Origin: CAWCDJ01 sp963836015
Lineage (GTDB): Bacteria; Acidobacteriota; Terriglobia; Bryobacterales; Bryobacteraceae
Assembly (NCBI GenBank): GCA_963836015.1
Contig: CAWIIF010000004.1
Location: forward strand, 682,001-746,000
DNA: 64,000 bases
Direction of reading: 5' to 3'
The position numbers and the translations under genes are program-made. Shown piece after piece: positions 9,520-18,957 of the stretch (within the stretch, counting starts at the first letter, position 1; each line of letters opens with the position of its first letter). The notes under the pieces were generated by a model, which ran no database searches, was not told where the DNA came from, and worked only from the letters and a program-made list of their open reading frames with translations.

Positions 9520-10974
9520 TTGCTGCAGTATGTTGTCTGCCTGGCGTTGCTCGCGGTAAGTCTGTGTGCGCAACAGGCCACCCCAGGGTGTGCCCTGGAT
9601 CGGGCAATCTCCCTACATCAGGCTGGCGATCTCGAGGGTGCCGCGCGCGAGTATCGGGCCTGCGTCGCGGCCGATCCTGGCCGCGTAGAAGTCCGTTCCA
9701 ACTTCGGAGTGGTGCTGGCGGGCCTCGGACGATATTCGGAAGCCATCGAGCAGTACCGCGCCGCCATGAAACTGGCCACGCCGGGGGTCGCCGAACGGCT
9801 TCGTTTCAACCTCGCGCTCGCCTACTACAAGTCGTCGCAGATCCCGGAAGCCATCCATGAGTTCGAAACCTTGCACGCCGCCGGTCCGAACGATCTGCGG
9901 ATCGCCCTGCTGCTGGGCGATTGTTACCTGCAAACCGGGCAATTTCCACAGGCTATCGACCTGCTTTCGCCCCTGACCGCGCCACGGGAGGAGCAGGATG
10001 CCCTGGATTATGTGCTGGGATTGGCTTTGATTCGCGGAGGGCGCGCGGCTGAGGGGCAGGTCCACGTAAACCGCATCTTGAGCCGGGGAGATTCGCCCGA
10101 GGGGCACTTCCTGCTGGGGTCGGCCTTGTTCATGGACGGGAATTACCCGGCGGCCGTCCAGGAGTTCGCCAAGGCCGCCGCCTTGAACCCCAAGATGCCG
10201 TCGCTCCAGTCCTATTATGGCCGGGCGCTCCTTTTTACAGGCGACGCCGATGGAGCAGTCGAGGCTTTTCACAAAGAGCTGGCGCTGAATCCAAACGACT
10301 TCGATGCCAATTTCCAGCTTGCGGCCATCCTCTCCCAACGGGGGAAAACAGCCGAAGCGCGGCCGCTGCTCGAGCGCGCTGTCGAACTCCGGCCAGGTTC
10401 CGCGGAAGCTCGCGCCGCCCTGGAGCACGGATTCTCCGCTTCGCCCACGGCGGCGGATGCCGGGGTGCCCCTGGGATCCTCGGCGCCTCCGATCGCCACC
10501 CTGGACCTGACCCGGCCGGCAAAGCCCGTGGTCCTCATCTTCGGAAGCTACACCTGCCCCAAGCTCCGCTTTTCCGCCTCTGACCTGAAGCGCGCCTTTG
10601 CCGAATTCCACGACCGCGTCGATTTCCGCCTGGTCTACATCCGCGAAGCCCACGCGGAAGGCGACTGGCAAAGCACTATCAATGAGAAGGAAGGGGTCGA
10701 TCTCCAGCCGGCGCGCAATCTGGCGGAGAAACAGGCCCATGCCGAGTTGTGCCTGCGGAAGTTGAGCCTGCCCTTTCCCTCGGTAGTGGATGGCATGGAC
10801 GGCGCGGCCGAGAAGGCCTACAGCGCCTGGCCCAGCCGCGTCTACCTGGTCGGGCGCGACGGCCGCGTGGCTTTCGACAGCCGCCTCGGGGAGCAGGACT
10901 TCCGGGCCGCGGATTTCGAGGCCGCGATTCGTGAGATCCTGTCGGGAAGAGGAACTCATGGGCCCGTGCAGTAA
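9520..10974 (+). CDS. Exported TPR protein with C-terminal iodothyronine-deiodinase-like thioredoxin-fold domain
   Basis: 484 residues from a TTG start with GGGGGGAAG 7 bases upstream. A signal peptide (about 1-18) precedes tetratricopeptide repeats spanning about 25-310. Residues about 330-475 form a thioredoxin-fold domain whose core LIFGSYTCPKLR, followed by DFRLVYIREAHAEGDW, closely parallels the deiodinase signature (FGSCTUPPF, then LVYIEEAH). The residue aligned with the catalytic selenocysteine is Cys, encoded by TGC, as usual for bacterial homologues. Likely a periplasmic thiol redox or peroxidase-like function; real iodothyronine chemistry is unlikely. First gene of a four-gene operon, overlapping the next by 17 bases. 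Confidence 0.85.
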   Translation: MLQYVVCLALLAVSLCAQQATPGCALDRAISLHQAGDLEGAAREYRACVAADPGRVEVRSNFGVVLAGLGRYSEAIEQYRAAMKLATPGVAERLRFNLALAYYKSSQIPEAIHEFETLHAAGPNDLRIALLLGDCYLQTGQFPQAIDLLSPLTAPREEQDALDYVLGLALIRGGRAAEGQVHVNRILSRGDSPEGHFLLGSALFMDGNYPAAVQEFAKAAALNPKMPSLQSYYGRALLFTGDADGAVEAFHKELALNPNDFDANFQLAAILSQRGKTAEARPLLERAVELRPGSAEARAALEHGFSASPTAADAGVPLGSSAPPIATLDLTRPAKPVVLIFGSYTCPKLRFSASDLKRAFAEFHDRVDFRLVYIREAHAEGDWQSTINEKEGVDLQPARNLAEKQAHAELCLRKLSLPFPSVVDGMDGAAEKAYSAWPSRVYLVGRDGRVAFDSRLGEQDFRAADFEAAIREILSGRGTHGPVQ

Positions 10975-12098
10975 ATCTTTCCCGCTAACACGGTTGGCAG
11001 CCGGCCTCTTCCTCTGCCTGACGGCCTGGAGCCAGGCTCCGGGAAGTGCCGAAACCATCCTCCGCCACGCCATCGAACTGCACCAGGCCGGCGACATCGA
11101 CGGTGCCATCCGCGAATACCGCGCCTACCTCAAGCAAAATCCCGAGAATGTCATCGCGCTCTCCAACCTGGGCGCGGCCCTCTCGCGCTCCGGCCACTAC
11201 GAGGAAGCCACCGTCGAGTACCGGCGCGCCCTGAAGAAGGATCCGGCTAACCTGCCGGTCCGGCTCAATCTGGCGCTGGCCTACTACAAGACATCCCGCA
11301 TCGGCGAAGCGGCCGGACGAACTCGAAACGGTCGTCAAGCGGCAGCCGGAGAACCGGCAGGCCGTCTACCTGCTGGCCGATTGCGACCTGCGGCTCGGGG
11401 AAAATAAGAAGGTCATCGACCTCCTGTCCCCGCTCGAAACGCAGACGCCCGAGGACAAAGCGCTCGCCTACCTGCTCGGAACAGCTCTGATTCGCGACAA
11501 CCAGGCGGCGCGCGGGCAGGTGCTGGTCGACCGGATTCTGCGCGACGGAGATTCCGCGGAAGCCCGCCTGATGATGGGCGCCGCCAAGATGAATGTCCAG
11601 GATTTCGCCGGCGCCCTGGAAGACCTGAAGAAGGCCGTGGAGCTGAATCCCAAGCTCCCCGACGTGTACTCCTACTACGGGCTGGCCCTGCTTTCGACGG
11701 GCGATACGCCGGAAGCGGCCGTGGCCTTCCGCAAGGAGCTGGAATCGAACCCCAACGATTTCGTCTCCAACCTGCAGCTCGGTGTGCTTCGCAAGCAGGA
11801 TGAGGATTTCGAGGGCGCCCGCCGGTGCTTCGAACAGGCCCTGATGGTGCGGCCGAACGACCCGGGAGTCCGCTACCAGTTGGCGACGATCGACCTCATG
11901 TCGGGCAAGATCGAAGACGCGCGGGTGGCTCTCGAGCGGCTGACCAAAGAATCGCCGCAGTTCGTGGAGGCGCACGTCTCCCTGGCCACCGTCTACTACC
12001 GGCAGAAGCGCAAGGAAGACGGCGACCGCGAGCGCGCCATCGTGCTCAAGCTGAACGCGGAGAAGCAGGCCGCCGAACCGGGGGCGAAGGTGCCGTGA
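10958..12098 (+). CDS. Exported TPR-repeat protein (one apparent +1 frameshift)
   Basis: The ATG at 10958 follows AGAGGAACTC and overlaps the end of the previous gene. The signal peptide and first repeats read in one frame to about 11313. The remaining TPR units (KAVELNPKLPDVYSYYGLAL and others) read in the next frame to the TGA at 12096-12098. Removing one G from GCCGGAC (about 11311-11316) joins ADELETVVKRQPENRQAVYL smoothly and gives 379 residues. The repeats are paralogous to those of the preceding gene but the deiodinase-like domain is missing. Either a sequencing insertion or a recent mutation. Its stop overlaps the GTG start of the cytochrome gene, implying translational coupling. Confidence 0.75.
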
Positions 12099-13117
12099 GG
12101 ATCGTGCTGCTCCTGCTGCTGGCGCCGTCGATGCTCCGTGCCGCATCGCCTTTTGCCGGCGCCGGCGTCTGCGCGGAGTGTCACCGGGCAGAGGCCGTCC
12201 GCTACAAAGAGACTCCCATGTCGCGGGCCCTGGTGCCGGTAGCCGAATGCGAGATCCTGCGGAAGCATACGGACCTGCAGCATCAGGCCGGCGGATACCG
12301 GTACCGGATCGTCCGGCAAGGCGATACCAGCCTGATGACGGTGACGGGCGAAGGCCAGACGCTGACGGTTCCATTGCTGTGGGCGTTCGGCCGCGGCAAG
12401 GCCGGGCAAACCTACGTGTTCGAGCGCAACGGGGCGTTCTATGAGAGCCGTGTGAGCTTCTACCAGGCGCTCGAAGGGCTGGATCTCACGATGGGGGCGG
12501 TCGGCGGCCGGATCAGCAGCATCGACGACGCGGCCGGGCGCCGCATGGACAGCATCGGCGCGCGCGACTGCTTCGGGTGCCACTCCACGGGAGGCGTGAC
12601 GCAGGCCCGCCTGCACCTGGATACGATGATGCCCGGGGTGCAGTGCGAGGCGTGCCACGGGGCTGCGGAGAAGCACGTGGCGGCGGTGCGCGCCGGGAAC
12701 GCGGCGGACGCGAAACTGCACCAACTCGGGGACCTGAGCTCGGAGGAGATGTCGAACCTCTGCGGCCGCTGCCACCGCACCTGGTCGCAGATCGCGTTGA
12801 ACGGGCCGCGCGGCGTGAACAACGTACGCTTCCAGCCCTACCGCCTGGCCAACAGCAAGTGTTACGACGCCACCGATCCGCGGATTCGCTGCACGGCCTG
12901 CCACGATCCGCACGGGGCCCTGGTCGAAACTCCCGCGGCGTACGATTCCAAGTGCGTCGCCTGCCATTCCGCCGCGGCGCACACCAGGACGTGCCCCGTG
13001 GCCAAGGCGAACTGCGTGACCTGCCACATGCCGGCCACCGACCTGCCGGATTCGCACGCACGATTTACCGATCACCAGATTCGCGTGGTGCGCGCCAACC
13101 AGCCGTACCCGAACTGA
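12095..13117 (+). CDS. Exported seven-heme c-type cytochrome
   Basis: 340 residues from a GTG that overlaps the previous stop (GTGA). A signal peptide (VRIVLLLLLAPSMLRA) leads into a protein with seven CxxCH heme sites, starting at residues 26, 159, 184, 223, 266, 287 and 307. The middle region without heme (about 50-150) is beta-rich. The spacing resembles cytochrome c-554/NrfB-like multiheme electron carriers rather than a defined enzyme. It should receive covalent heme in the periplasm and move electrons there. Its position between TPR proteins and a CRTAC1 protein suggests an envelope redox complex; the donor and acceptor are unknown. Confidence 0.9.
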   Translation: MRIVLLLLLAPSMLRAASPFAGAGVCAECHRAEAVRYKETPMSRALVPVAECEILRKHTDLQHQAGGYRYRIVRQGDTSLMTVTGEGQTLTVPLLWAFGRGKAGQTYVFERNGAFYESRVSFYQALEGLDLTMGAVGGRISSIDDAAGRRMDSIGARDCFGCHSTGGVTQARLHLDTMMPGVQCEACHGAAEKHVAAVRAGNAADAKLHQLGDLSSEEMSNLCGRCHRTWSQIALNGPRGVNNVRFQPYRLANSKCYDATDPRIRCTACHDPHGALVETPAAYDSKCVACHSAAAHTRTCPVAKANCVTCHMPATDLPDSHARFTDHQIRVVRANQPYPN

Positions 13118-13129
13118 ACCAAGGAACCC

Positions 13130-14845
13130 ATGGAAAAGAACATCTTCAGCCGACGCCATTTTCTTCTCGCCGGAGGAGCCGGACTCACGCTGCTGCGCGG
13201 CGCGACCCAGACGGCCCGTCCGACGTTCGAAGAGGTGCCGCCCACGGCCAGCGGCATCGTGTGGGCCCACGATAACGCGGCTTCCGCCGAACACTACCTG
13301 CCGGAGACCATGGGTCCGGGATGCGCATTCCTGGATTACGACAACGACGGCTGGATGGATATCTACTTCGTGAACAGCGGCCCCTGCGACTTCTTTACAC
13401 CGCAAGAGCCCATCCGCAACGCGCTCTACAAGAACAATCGCGACGGCACGTTCACCGACGTCACCGAAAAGGCCGGGGTGGCTGGCGGAAACTTCGGCAT
13501 GGGTGTCGCGGTGGGCGATTTCGACAACGACGGCTTCCCCGACATGTTCGTCACCGCCTACGGCCGCCCGATTCTCTACCGCAACAACGGCAACGGCACC
13601 TTCACCGACGTCAGCGAGAAGGCCGGCCTGGGCGCCAAGGTGTTCGAGGGCCACTGGAGCACCAGCGCCGCCTGGTTCGATTTCGATAACGACGGCCGGC
13701 TCGACCTGTTCGTCTGCAGCTTCGTGGATTACGGCGAGCAGAGCCACTTCTCTTGCGGCGACAACAAGATGGGGCGGAAGTTCTACTGCATCCCGCGGGT
13801 CTTCAAACCCACCGCCAGCCTGCTGTTCCACAACAACGGGGACGGCACGTTCACCGAGGTCGGCCGCGGCACCGACATCGAGAAATCGCCCGGCAAGGGC
13901 CTCGGCGTGGTGGCCGTCGATATCAATAACGACGGCCGCATGGATCTCTTCGTGGCCAACGACACAGTCCAGAATTACCTCTATGTAAACCGCGGACCGG
14001 ACGCCAAAGGCAAGACCAGGTGGGAGGAGATCGCGCTGGCCGCCGAGGTCGGATTCAGCGACGACGGCCGCGCCCGTTCCGGCATGGGCGTGGACGCCGC
14101 CGATTTCGACGGCGACGGCTTGCAGGATCTGTTCGTCGCAAATGTCGACCAGGAGATGTTCTCGCTCTACCGCAACTCCGGCCACGAGACTTTTCGCGAC
14201 GTGGCGTTCAAGAACGGCGTGGCCCAGGCCACCCGCCTGCTGAGCGGCTGGGGCCTGCGGTTCTTCGATTACGACAACGATGGCGCGCTCGATCTGTTCC
14301 TCGCCAACGGCCATCCGGACGACATGATCGACAACTACTCCCAGCAGGTCAGGTACAAGGAGCCGCTGCTGCTGTTCCACCAGGAGAAGGGCCAATTGCG
14401 CGACGTCAGCGCCGAATCGGGGCCGGTGTTCACGAAGTCGTTCCCGGCCCGCGGAATGGCCATCGGCGATTACGACAACGACGGCCGCGTGGACGTCCTG
14501 GTGGGAAACAACGGCGGAGCGCCGGTCCTGCTGCATAACAACGCAGGCCAGGGAAACCACTGGCTGGGGGTCAAGCTCCAAGGGACGAACTGCAATCGCG
14601 ATGCGGTCGGCGCGCGGCTGACGTGGTCCGTAGGGGGCGTGAAGCATTCGCGGACAAAGAACGGCGGCGGCAGCTATCTTTCCGCGCACGATCCGCGCGA
14701 GGTGCTGGGCGCCGGCGCCACGGCGAAGATCGACTGGCTGGAGATCCGCTGGCCGCAGCCCAGCGGCCGCACGGAACGATTTACGGATGTGCCGGTCGAT
14801 CGTTACGTGACCATCGTCGAGGGGAAGGGAATTCAGCGAGGGTAG
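13130..14845 (+). CDS. Tat-exported CRTAC1 / ASPIC-UnbV family FG-GAP repeat protein
   Basis: 571 residues. The N-terminus contains a twin-arginine motif, SRRHFLL, followed by a Gly/Ala/Leu-rich hydrophobic stretch. The body holds seven calcium-binding loops of the DxDNDGxxD type (for example DYDNDGWMD, DFDNDGRLD, DFDGDGLQD), which mark FG-GAP/VCBS beta-propeller blades. The C-terminal 110 residues match the ASPIC/UnbV module (HWLGVKL, then DAVGARLTW, GGGSYLS, and IDWLEIRWPQP). Members are common in acidobacteria and often sit beside TPR proteins; their biochemical role is not settled. Twelve bases separate it from the cytochrome gene, so it is probably the last gene of that operon. Confidence 0.9.
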   Translation: MEKNIFSRRHFLLAGGAGLTLLRGATQTARPTFEEVPPTASGIVWAHDNAASAEHYLPETMGPGCAFLDYDNDGWMDIYFVNSGPCDFFTPQEPIRNALYKNNRDGTFTDVTEKAGVAGGNFGMGVAVGDFDNDGFPDMFVTAYGRPILYRNNGNGTFTDVSEKAGLGAKVFEGHWSTSAAWFDFDNDGRLDLFVCSFVDYGEQSHFSCGDNKMGRKFYCIPRVFKPTASLLFHNNGDGTFTEVGRGTDIEKSPGKGLGVVAVDINNDGRMDLFVANDTVQNYLYVNRGPDAKGKTRWEEIALAAEVGFSDDGRARSGMGVDAADFDGDGLQDLFVANVDQEMFSLYRNSGHETFRDVAFKNGVAQATRLLSGWGLRFFDYDNDGALDLFLANGHPDDMIDNYSQQVRYKEPLLLFHQEKGQLRDVSAESGPVFTKSFPARGMAIGDYDNDGRVDVLVGNNGGAPVLLHNNAGQGNHWLGVKLQGTNCNRDAVGARLTWSVGGVKHSRTKNGGGSYLSAHDPREVLGAGATAKIDWLEIRWPQPSGRTERFTDVPVDRYVTIVEGKGIQRG

Positions 14846-14943
14846 ATACGTGCCAGGCGACGAGGGAGGAACCATCCAGGCCCCAATGCGCGGCGGTTAT
14901 CCAGCGCGGCGCGGAAGCGCTGTTCCCCTAACCCCGCGCGATT

Positions 14944-17506
14944 TTATTCGTGGCGGATGGCCGCGGCCGGGTCCAGGCGAGAGGCGCGCCGTGCCGGACC
15001 ATAGCTGGCCGCGAGTGCGACGGCGGCGAACACCACCACCACCATCGCGTACGCGCCGGCTTCGGTGGGCTGCGTCTGGTAGAGCAGCGACGTTACCAGC
15101 GTGGATAGCGCGTAGGCCGCCGGCAGCCCGATGGCGAGGCCACCGCAAACCAGCACCAGGCAGCGTTTTTGCACGCTCCACCGCACCGCGCCCGCCGGGC
15201 AGCCCAGTGCCAGGCGAACGCCGATCTCCTGCTGCCGCTGGTTGACGCGATAACTGATCAGCCCGTAGAGCCCGAAGCCGGCGGTAACGAGCGCGATCAG
15301 CGCGAAGATCGCGAACGCCGCCAGGCTGACGCGCGGGCGCATCAGGGAATCCGACATAGCCTGCCGCACCGGCTGAAATTCCAGCGCCGCATCGCGGTCG
15401 GCTGCCCAGATGGCTTGGCGGAAACCGGCAATGGCGGAAGCGGCGGGATTGCCCTTGGTACGGATCAGCAGCGTCATCGGGGCATCGGAGAGCTGCGCGA
15501 AGGGGCGGAACATGGTGGGCGCCGGTGGCGCGTCGACGGCCAGATCGCGCAGGTCGCCCACCACTCCCACAATCGTCTTCGGACTGCCCGACCTTCCCCA
15601 GAGCAGCCGTTTCCCGATGGGGTCCTGACCGGGCCAGAAGCGGCGCGCCATCGATTCGCTCAGAATCACGGTTTCGAGCGCCCCGTCCGCATCGCGTTCC
15701 GTGAAAAGCCTTCCGCGTTTGAGCGGCAGACCGAGCGTCGCGAAAAATCCGGGCGTTACGGCCCGCCATGCGGCGGAGCGAAATTCCGCCGCGCCGGGCT
15801 CGCCTTCGATGCGGAAGCGATTCGCCGTTCCCTGGCCGCTAAAGGGCGCGATGTTGGTGGCCCCCGCGGATTCCACCTGCGGCAGCCGCTTCAGGCGCGC
15901 CGTGGCGTCGCGGAAGAAGGCCACGCGGCGGGCGTCGTCATAGCCCGGCCCGGCCAGGTTCACCTGCACGGCCAGAATGCGGTCGGGATCGAACCCCGGA
16001 TCTACCGCGCGCAGGCGCAGAAAACTATGCAGCAGCAGGCCGGCTGCCAGCAGTAGCACGCTCGCCAGCGCCACCTGGGCCACGATCAGCAGGTCGCGGC
16101 CATGGCCGCGCTGCGCCATTGCGCGCCCGCCCTGAAACCGCGGCGGGCCGCCCCGCCAGCAGCGAGCACAGCAGCGTCGAAGCGAACAGGCAGGCGAGCG
16201 AGACTGCGATGGTCCGCACGTCCAGATGCAGCGCCGCCAGCCGCGGCAGCGCCTCCGCGCCCAGGCGCCGGATGGCAGCGGTGGCATACTGCGCCACGGC
16301 CAGCCCCAGCACCGAACCGACTAGCGCCAGCACCACGTTTTCGGTGAGCGTTTGTCCGAACAGGCGCAGCCTGCCGGCACCGAGCGCCATGCGCGTGCTC
16401 ATTTCATGGCGGCGCGCCATGCCGCGCGCTACCTGCAGGCCGGCCACGTTGGCGCACGCCAGCACCCACAGCAGCGCCACGGCGCCGAAGATCATCCAGA
16501 CCGTGCGGCCCGTGCGCGGCCCCGCGATGTAGTCCGCCAGCGGGGTGAGCCGCATGCCCCAGCCCGCATTGCTGTGCGGGTTGTCGCGTGCAATCGCTTG
16601 TGCCACCGCGTTCAGCTCCGCCTGCGCCTGTCCGATGGGGATGCCGGCCCGCATACGGCCGAACGCCTCGATTTCATGCGCCGTGCGCGATTCCGTGGCC
16701 TTGGGCGCGAGCGGCAGCAGTAGTTCCACGCCGGGCAGCAGGTCCGCCGGCAGATCGGCCACACCGTCAATGGTGTAGCTTTCGCCATCCAGCACCACCG
16801 GCCGGCCGATGACGGCGGGGTCCGCGTGCCACTTTTGCTCCCATAGCGCGCGGCCGATCACGACCTGCTGCGGCGACTGTCCCAACACGCGGCCGGCGAC
16901 CGGCCGGATGCCGAAAAGCGTAAAGCACGAGGGCGTCACCGCGGCCGATGGAATCGTCTCCGGATCGCCCGCGCCGGTCAGCGCGGAAGCGCGGCGCTGC
17001 AGAGCGCCGACGGCGGCCAGCGATTGCGAACGCTGCTTCACGTCGAGCAGATCCGGTTCGGAAAAGGTCCACGTGCCCCCGCGTGGATCGATCTCCTGAA
17101 TCGCCATCAGCCGTTCGGGGTGGGGATAAGGCAGCGGCTTCCACAGCAGGGCCGAGACCACGGCCAGCACCGCGATCATCGAACCGAGCCCGACCGCCAG
17201 CGTCGCCGTGCAGCAGGCCGTGTAGCCCGGGCTGCGGCGCAGGGTGCGCAGGGCGAATCGCAGATCGCGCCAGAAGTTCTCGGCCAGCGGAATGCCGCCC
17301 TGTTCCCGATATTCCTCGGCGATGAATGTGACATTGCCCAGCTCGCGCCGCGCCGCCCGGCGCGCCTTGGGCTCCGGCATGCCACGCCGGATATAATCGG
17401 CCTCCAGCATTTCCAGGTGCGCCTGCAGCTCTTCATACAGGCGGCCCGTGCGCCGGCGGCCGAAGAGGCCGCGGAAACGCGCCGCCCACATGCCTACCGC
17501 GCTCAT
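14944..17506 (-). CDS. ADOP-type ABC transporter permease (FtsX/MacB), one apparent +1 frameshift
   Basis: The start ATG at 17506 overlaps the PadR stop (ATGA). The N-terminal about 90 residues are the cytoplasmic helical extension typical of acidobacterial duplicated orphan permeases (EELQAHLEMLEADYIRRGMP). Two MacB-like periplasmic domains and two FtsX domains follow, each with its helices (YTACCTATLAVGLGS, WMIFGAVALLWVLACANVAG, LLIVAQVALASVLLLAAGLL, AYAMVVVVFAAVALAASYGP). The reading frame changes within the G/C run at about 16142-16157; removing one base restores 853 residues. No ATPase gene is adjacent, hence orphan. PadR presumably controls its expression. Confidence 0.82.
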
Positions 17507-17841
17507 TCGGCGCTCTCCAGCAGCCGCGTGACGGTGGCCACCGTGCGGTGCCAGTTGGCCTCCTCGGTGCGCAGTTGCTGCCGTCCGGGCCGGGTGATGG
17601 AATAGTAGCGGGCGCGCCGGTTGTTGTCGCTCACGCCCCAATCCGACGCGATCCAGCCCTTCTGTTCCAGCCGCAACAGAGCAGGGTAGATGGTGCCCTG
17701 ATTCAGCGCCAGCGCGCCTTCGGCAACCTGCTCGATGCGGCGGGCAATGCCGTATCCGTGCAGCGGGCCCATGCCGGCCAGCGTCTTCAGAATCATCAGA
17801 TCGAGCGTGCCGTAGGGCACTTCGGGTCTGGTCTCTTTCAT
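17503..17841 (-). CDS. PadR family transcriptional regulator
   Basis: 112 residues from the ATG at 17841, chosen because CAGGAG lies 7 bases upstream. The winged-helix domain has the canonical PadR pattern: GTLDLMILKTLAGMGPLHGY, IEQVAEGALALNQGTIYPAL, and the wing RARYYSITRPGR, followed by a short C-terminal dimerisation helix. PadR proteins linked to ADOP permeases are common in acidobacteria and are thought to repress the pair in response to small molecules. Translation is coupled to the permease by the ATGA overlap. A strong promoter with inverted repeats lies immediately upstream. Confidence 0.93.
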   Translation of the reverse strand: MKETRPEVPYGTLDLMILKTLAGMGPLHGYGIARRIEQVAEGALALNQGTIYPALLRLEQKGWIASDWGVSDNNRRARYYSITRPGRQQLRTEEANWHRTVATVTRLLESAE

Positions 17842-17852
17842 CGCCTGGCTCC

Positions 17853-17896
17853 TGTTGGCTATCAACAAGTCTACGGTGGTTCCTGTCGTCTGTCAA
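17853..17896 (-). promoter_or_regulatory. Sigma70-type promoter and probable PadR operator
   Basis: Read on the minus strand, TTGACA (17896-17891) and TAGACT (17873-17868) are separated by exactly 17 bases, a near-consensus sigma70 promoter for padR and the permease. Directly past the -10 box lies the inverted repeat TGTTG-GCTAT-CAACA (17853-17867), and the -35 box sits inside a CTGTCAACAG-like sequence sharing the same half-site. This placement would let a repressor block RNA polymerase. That PadR binds it is inference. Confidence 0.65.
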
Positions 17897-17949
17897 CAGA
17901 GGGCGGTCAGGCGGACGCGCGGCACAGTATGATTGCACCGCGGTTCGGA

Positions 17950-18810
17950 TTATTCAGACTTATCTAGGCGCAACATCGTGTTAACTTCGCAACCCACCAG
18001 AAGGGCGAAGCCAGCCATATAGATCCACAGCATCAGGATGATCATGGCGGCGAGATTGCCGTATTCGGCGGCGTAGTTGCTGAACTTGGCGACGTAGAAT
18101 CGAAATCCAATTGAGGCCAGCGCGATCAGAGTGGCGGCAACCACATTGCCCGGCGAAATAAACCGGAACTTAAGGTTTACATCCGGCCCAAACCGGTAAG
18201 TCACGGCAAGAGCCAGTAGCAGCGCGACGGCAATGATGATCCAGCGGAGAGTCGCGAAGAAGATGAGTAACGGCCGGCTCCATCCGATGATCGACGCCAG
18301 CCACGACTGAACCGCCCCTCCGAAGATCACCAGCGAGAGGGATCCGATCGCCAGCAGAACAAAGAACACCATCAGAAGAACCGCGGTCCCTCGCGCTTTC
18401 CAGAAGGATCTACGGTCCTTGACATCGTAGACCACGTTCAGTTGCTCCATAATCGCATAGACGCCGGTGGATGCCGACCAGAGCGTGAAGATCAGTCCGA
18501 ATGTCAACAGTCCTTTCCTTCCATCAGACGCGACGTACCGGACGGTTCCCTCGAAGAGGTTTGCGGACTGATCCGGCAGAACCTGGTGGAGAAGATCCAG
18601 TATGGCCTGCTGTAGATGGGGGATGGAGAGGAAAGGAATCAGTGAAAGGACAAAGATCGCCGCCGGGAAAACAGCGAGCAAAAAGAAGTACGCAAGAACA
18701 GCCGCACCGTCGAGTACGCGGTCGTCCTGAATTTCACGCCACAAATCCCTTGCGAAATTTATCAACCGGCTGTGAGATGGAGTGCTCGTTATGGAAGAGC
18801 TCCTTTCCAA
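17950..18810 (-). CDS. YihY/BrkB family inner-membrane protein
   Basis: 286 residues with six predicted transmembrane helices. Family signatures visible are the N-terminal WREIQDDRVLDGAAVLAYFF region and LTFGLIFTLWSASTGVYAIMEQLN. The C-terminal YGNLAAMIILMLWIYMAGFA is also typical. The open frame begins with TTG at 18810, but an AGGAG lies just inside it, so the true start may be slightly downstream (possibly the TTG that begins INFARDLW). Members were once called ribonuclease BN, a function now reassigned; the role is unknown. Not obviously in an operon. Confidence 0.88.
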   Translation of the reverse strand: MERSSSITSTPSHSRLINFARDLWREIQDDRVLDGAAVLAYFFLLAVFPAAIFVLSLIPFLSIPHLQQAILDLLHQVLPDQSANLFEGTVRYVASDGRKGLLTFGLIFTLWSASTGVYAIMEQLNVVYDVKDRRSFWKARGTAVLLMVFFVLLAIGSLSLVIFGGAVQSWLASIIGWSRPLLIFFATLRWIIIAVALLLALAVTYRFGPDVNLKFRFISPGNVVAATLIALASIGFRFYVAKFSNYAAEYGNLAAMIILMLWIYMAGFALLVGCEVNTMLRLDKSE

Positions 18811-18957
18811 GTCGTTCAGCAGCGTCTATCGCGCATTTCCTCGTTCTTTTCGATCTTATAACTCTCAACACCCGGCCAAGAAAAGTCAAACGGGAGCAGA
18901 CAGCCTGATCATTCCGCTAGTCCACTCGTTCGAGGAGCGGTTGGTCAGATCCAGAAT

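Noticed and set aside
10547..10560. Selenocysteine codon in the deiodinase-like motif
   Set aside because: The codon is TGC (Cys), so no SECIS element is needed.
11996..14875. Antisense open frame of about 959 codons opposite the cytochrome and CRTAC1 genes
   Set aside because: It mirrors the repetitive calcium-binding codons of the plus-strand gene and has no domain logic; high GC often leaves the opposite strand open.
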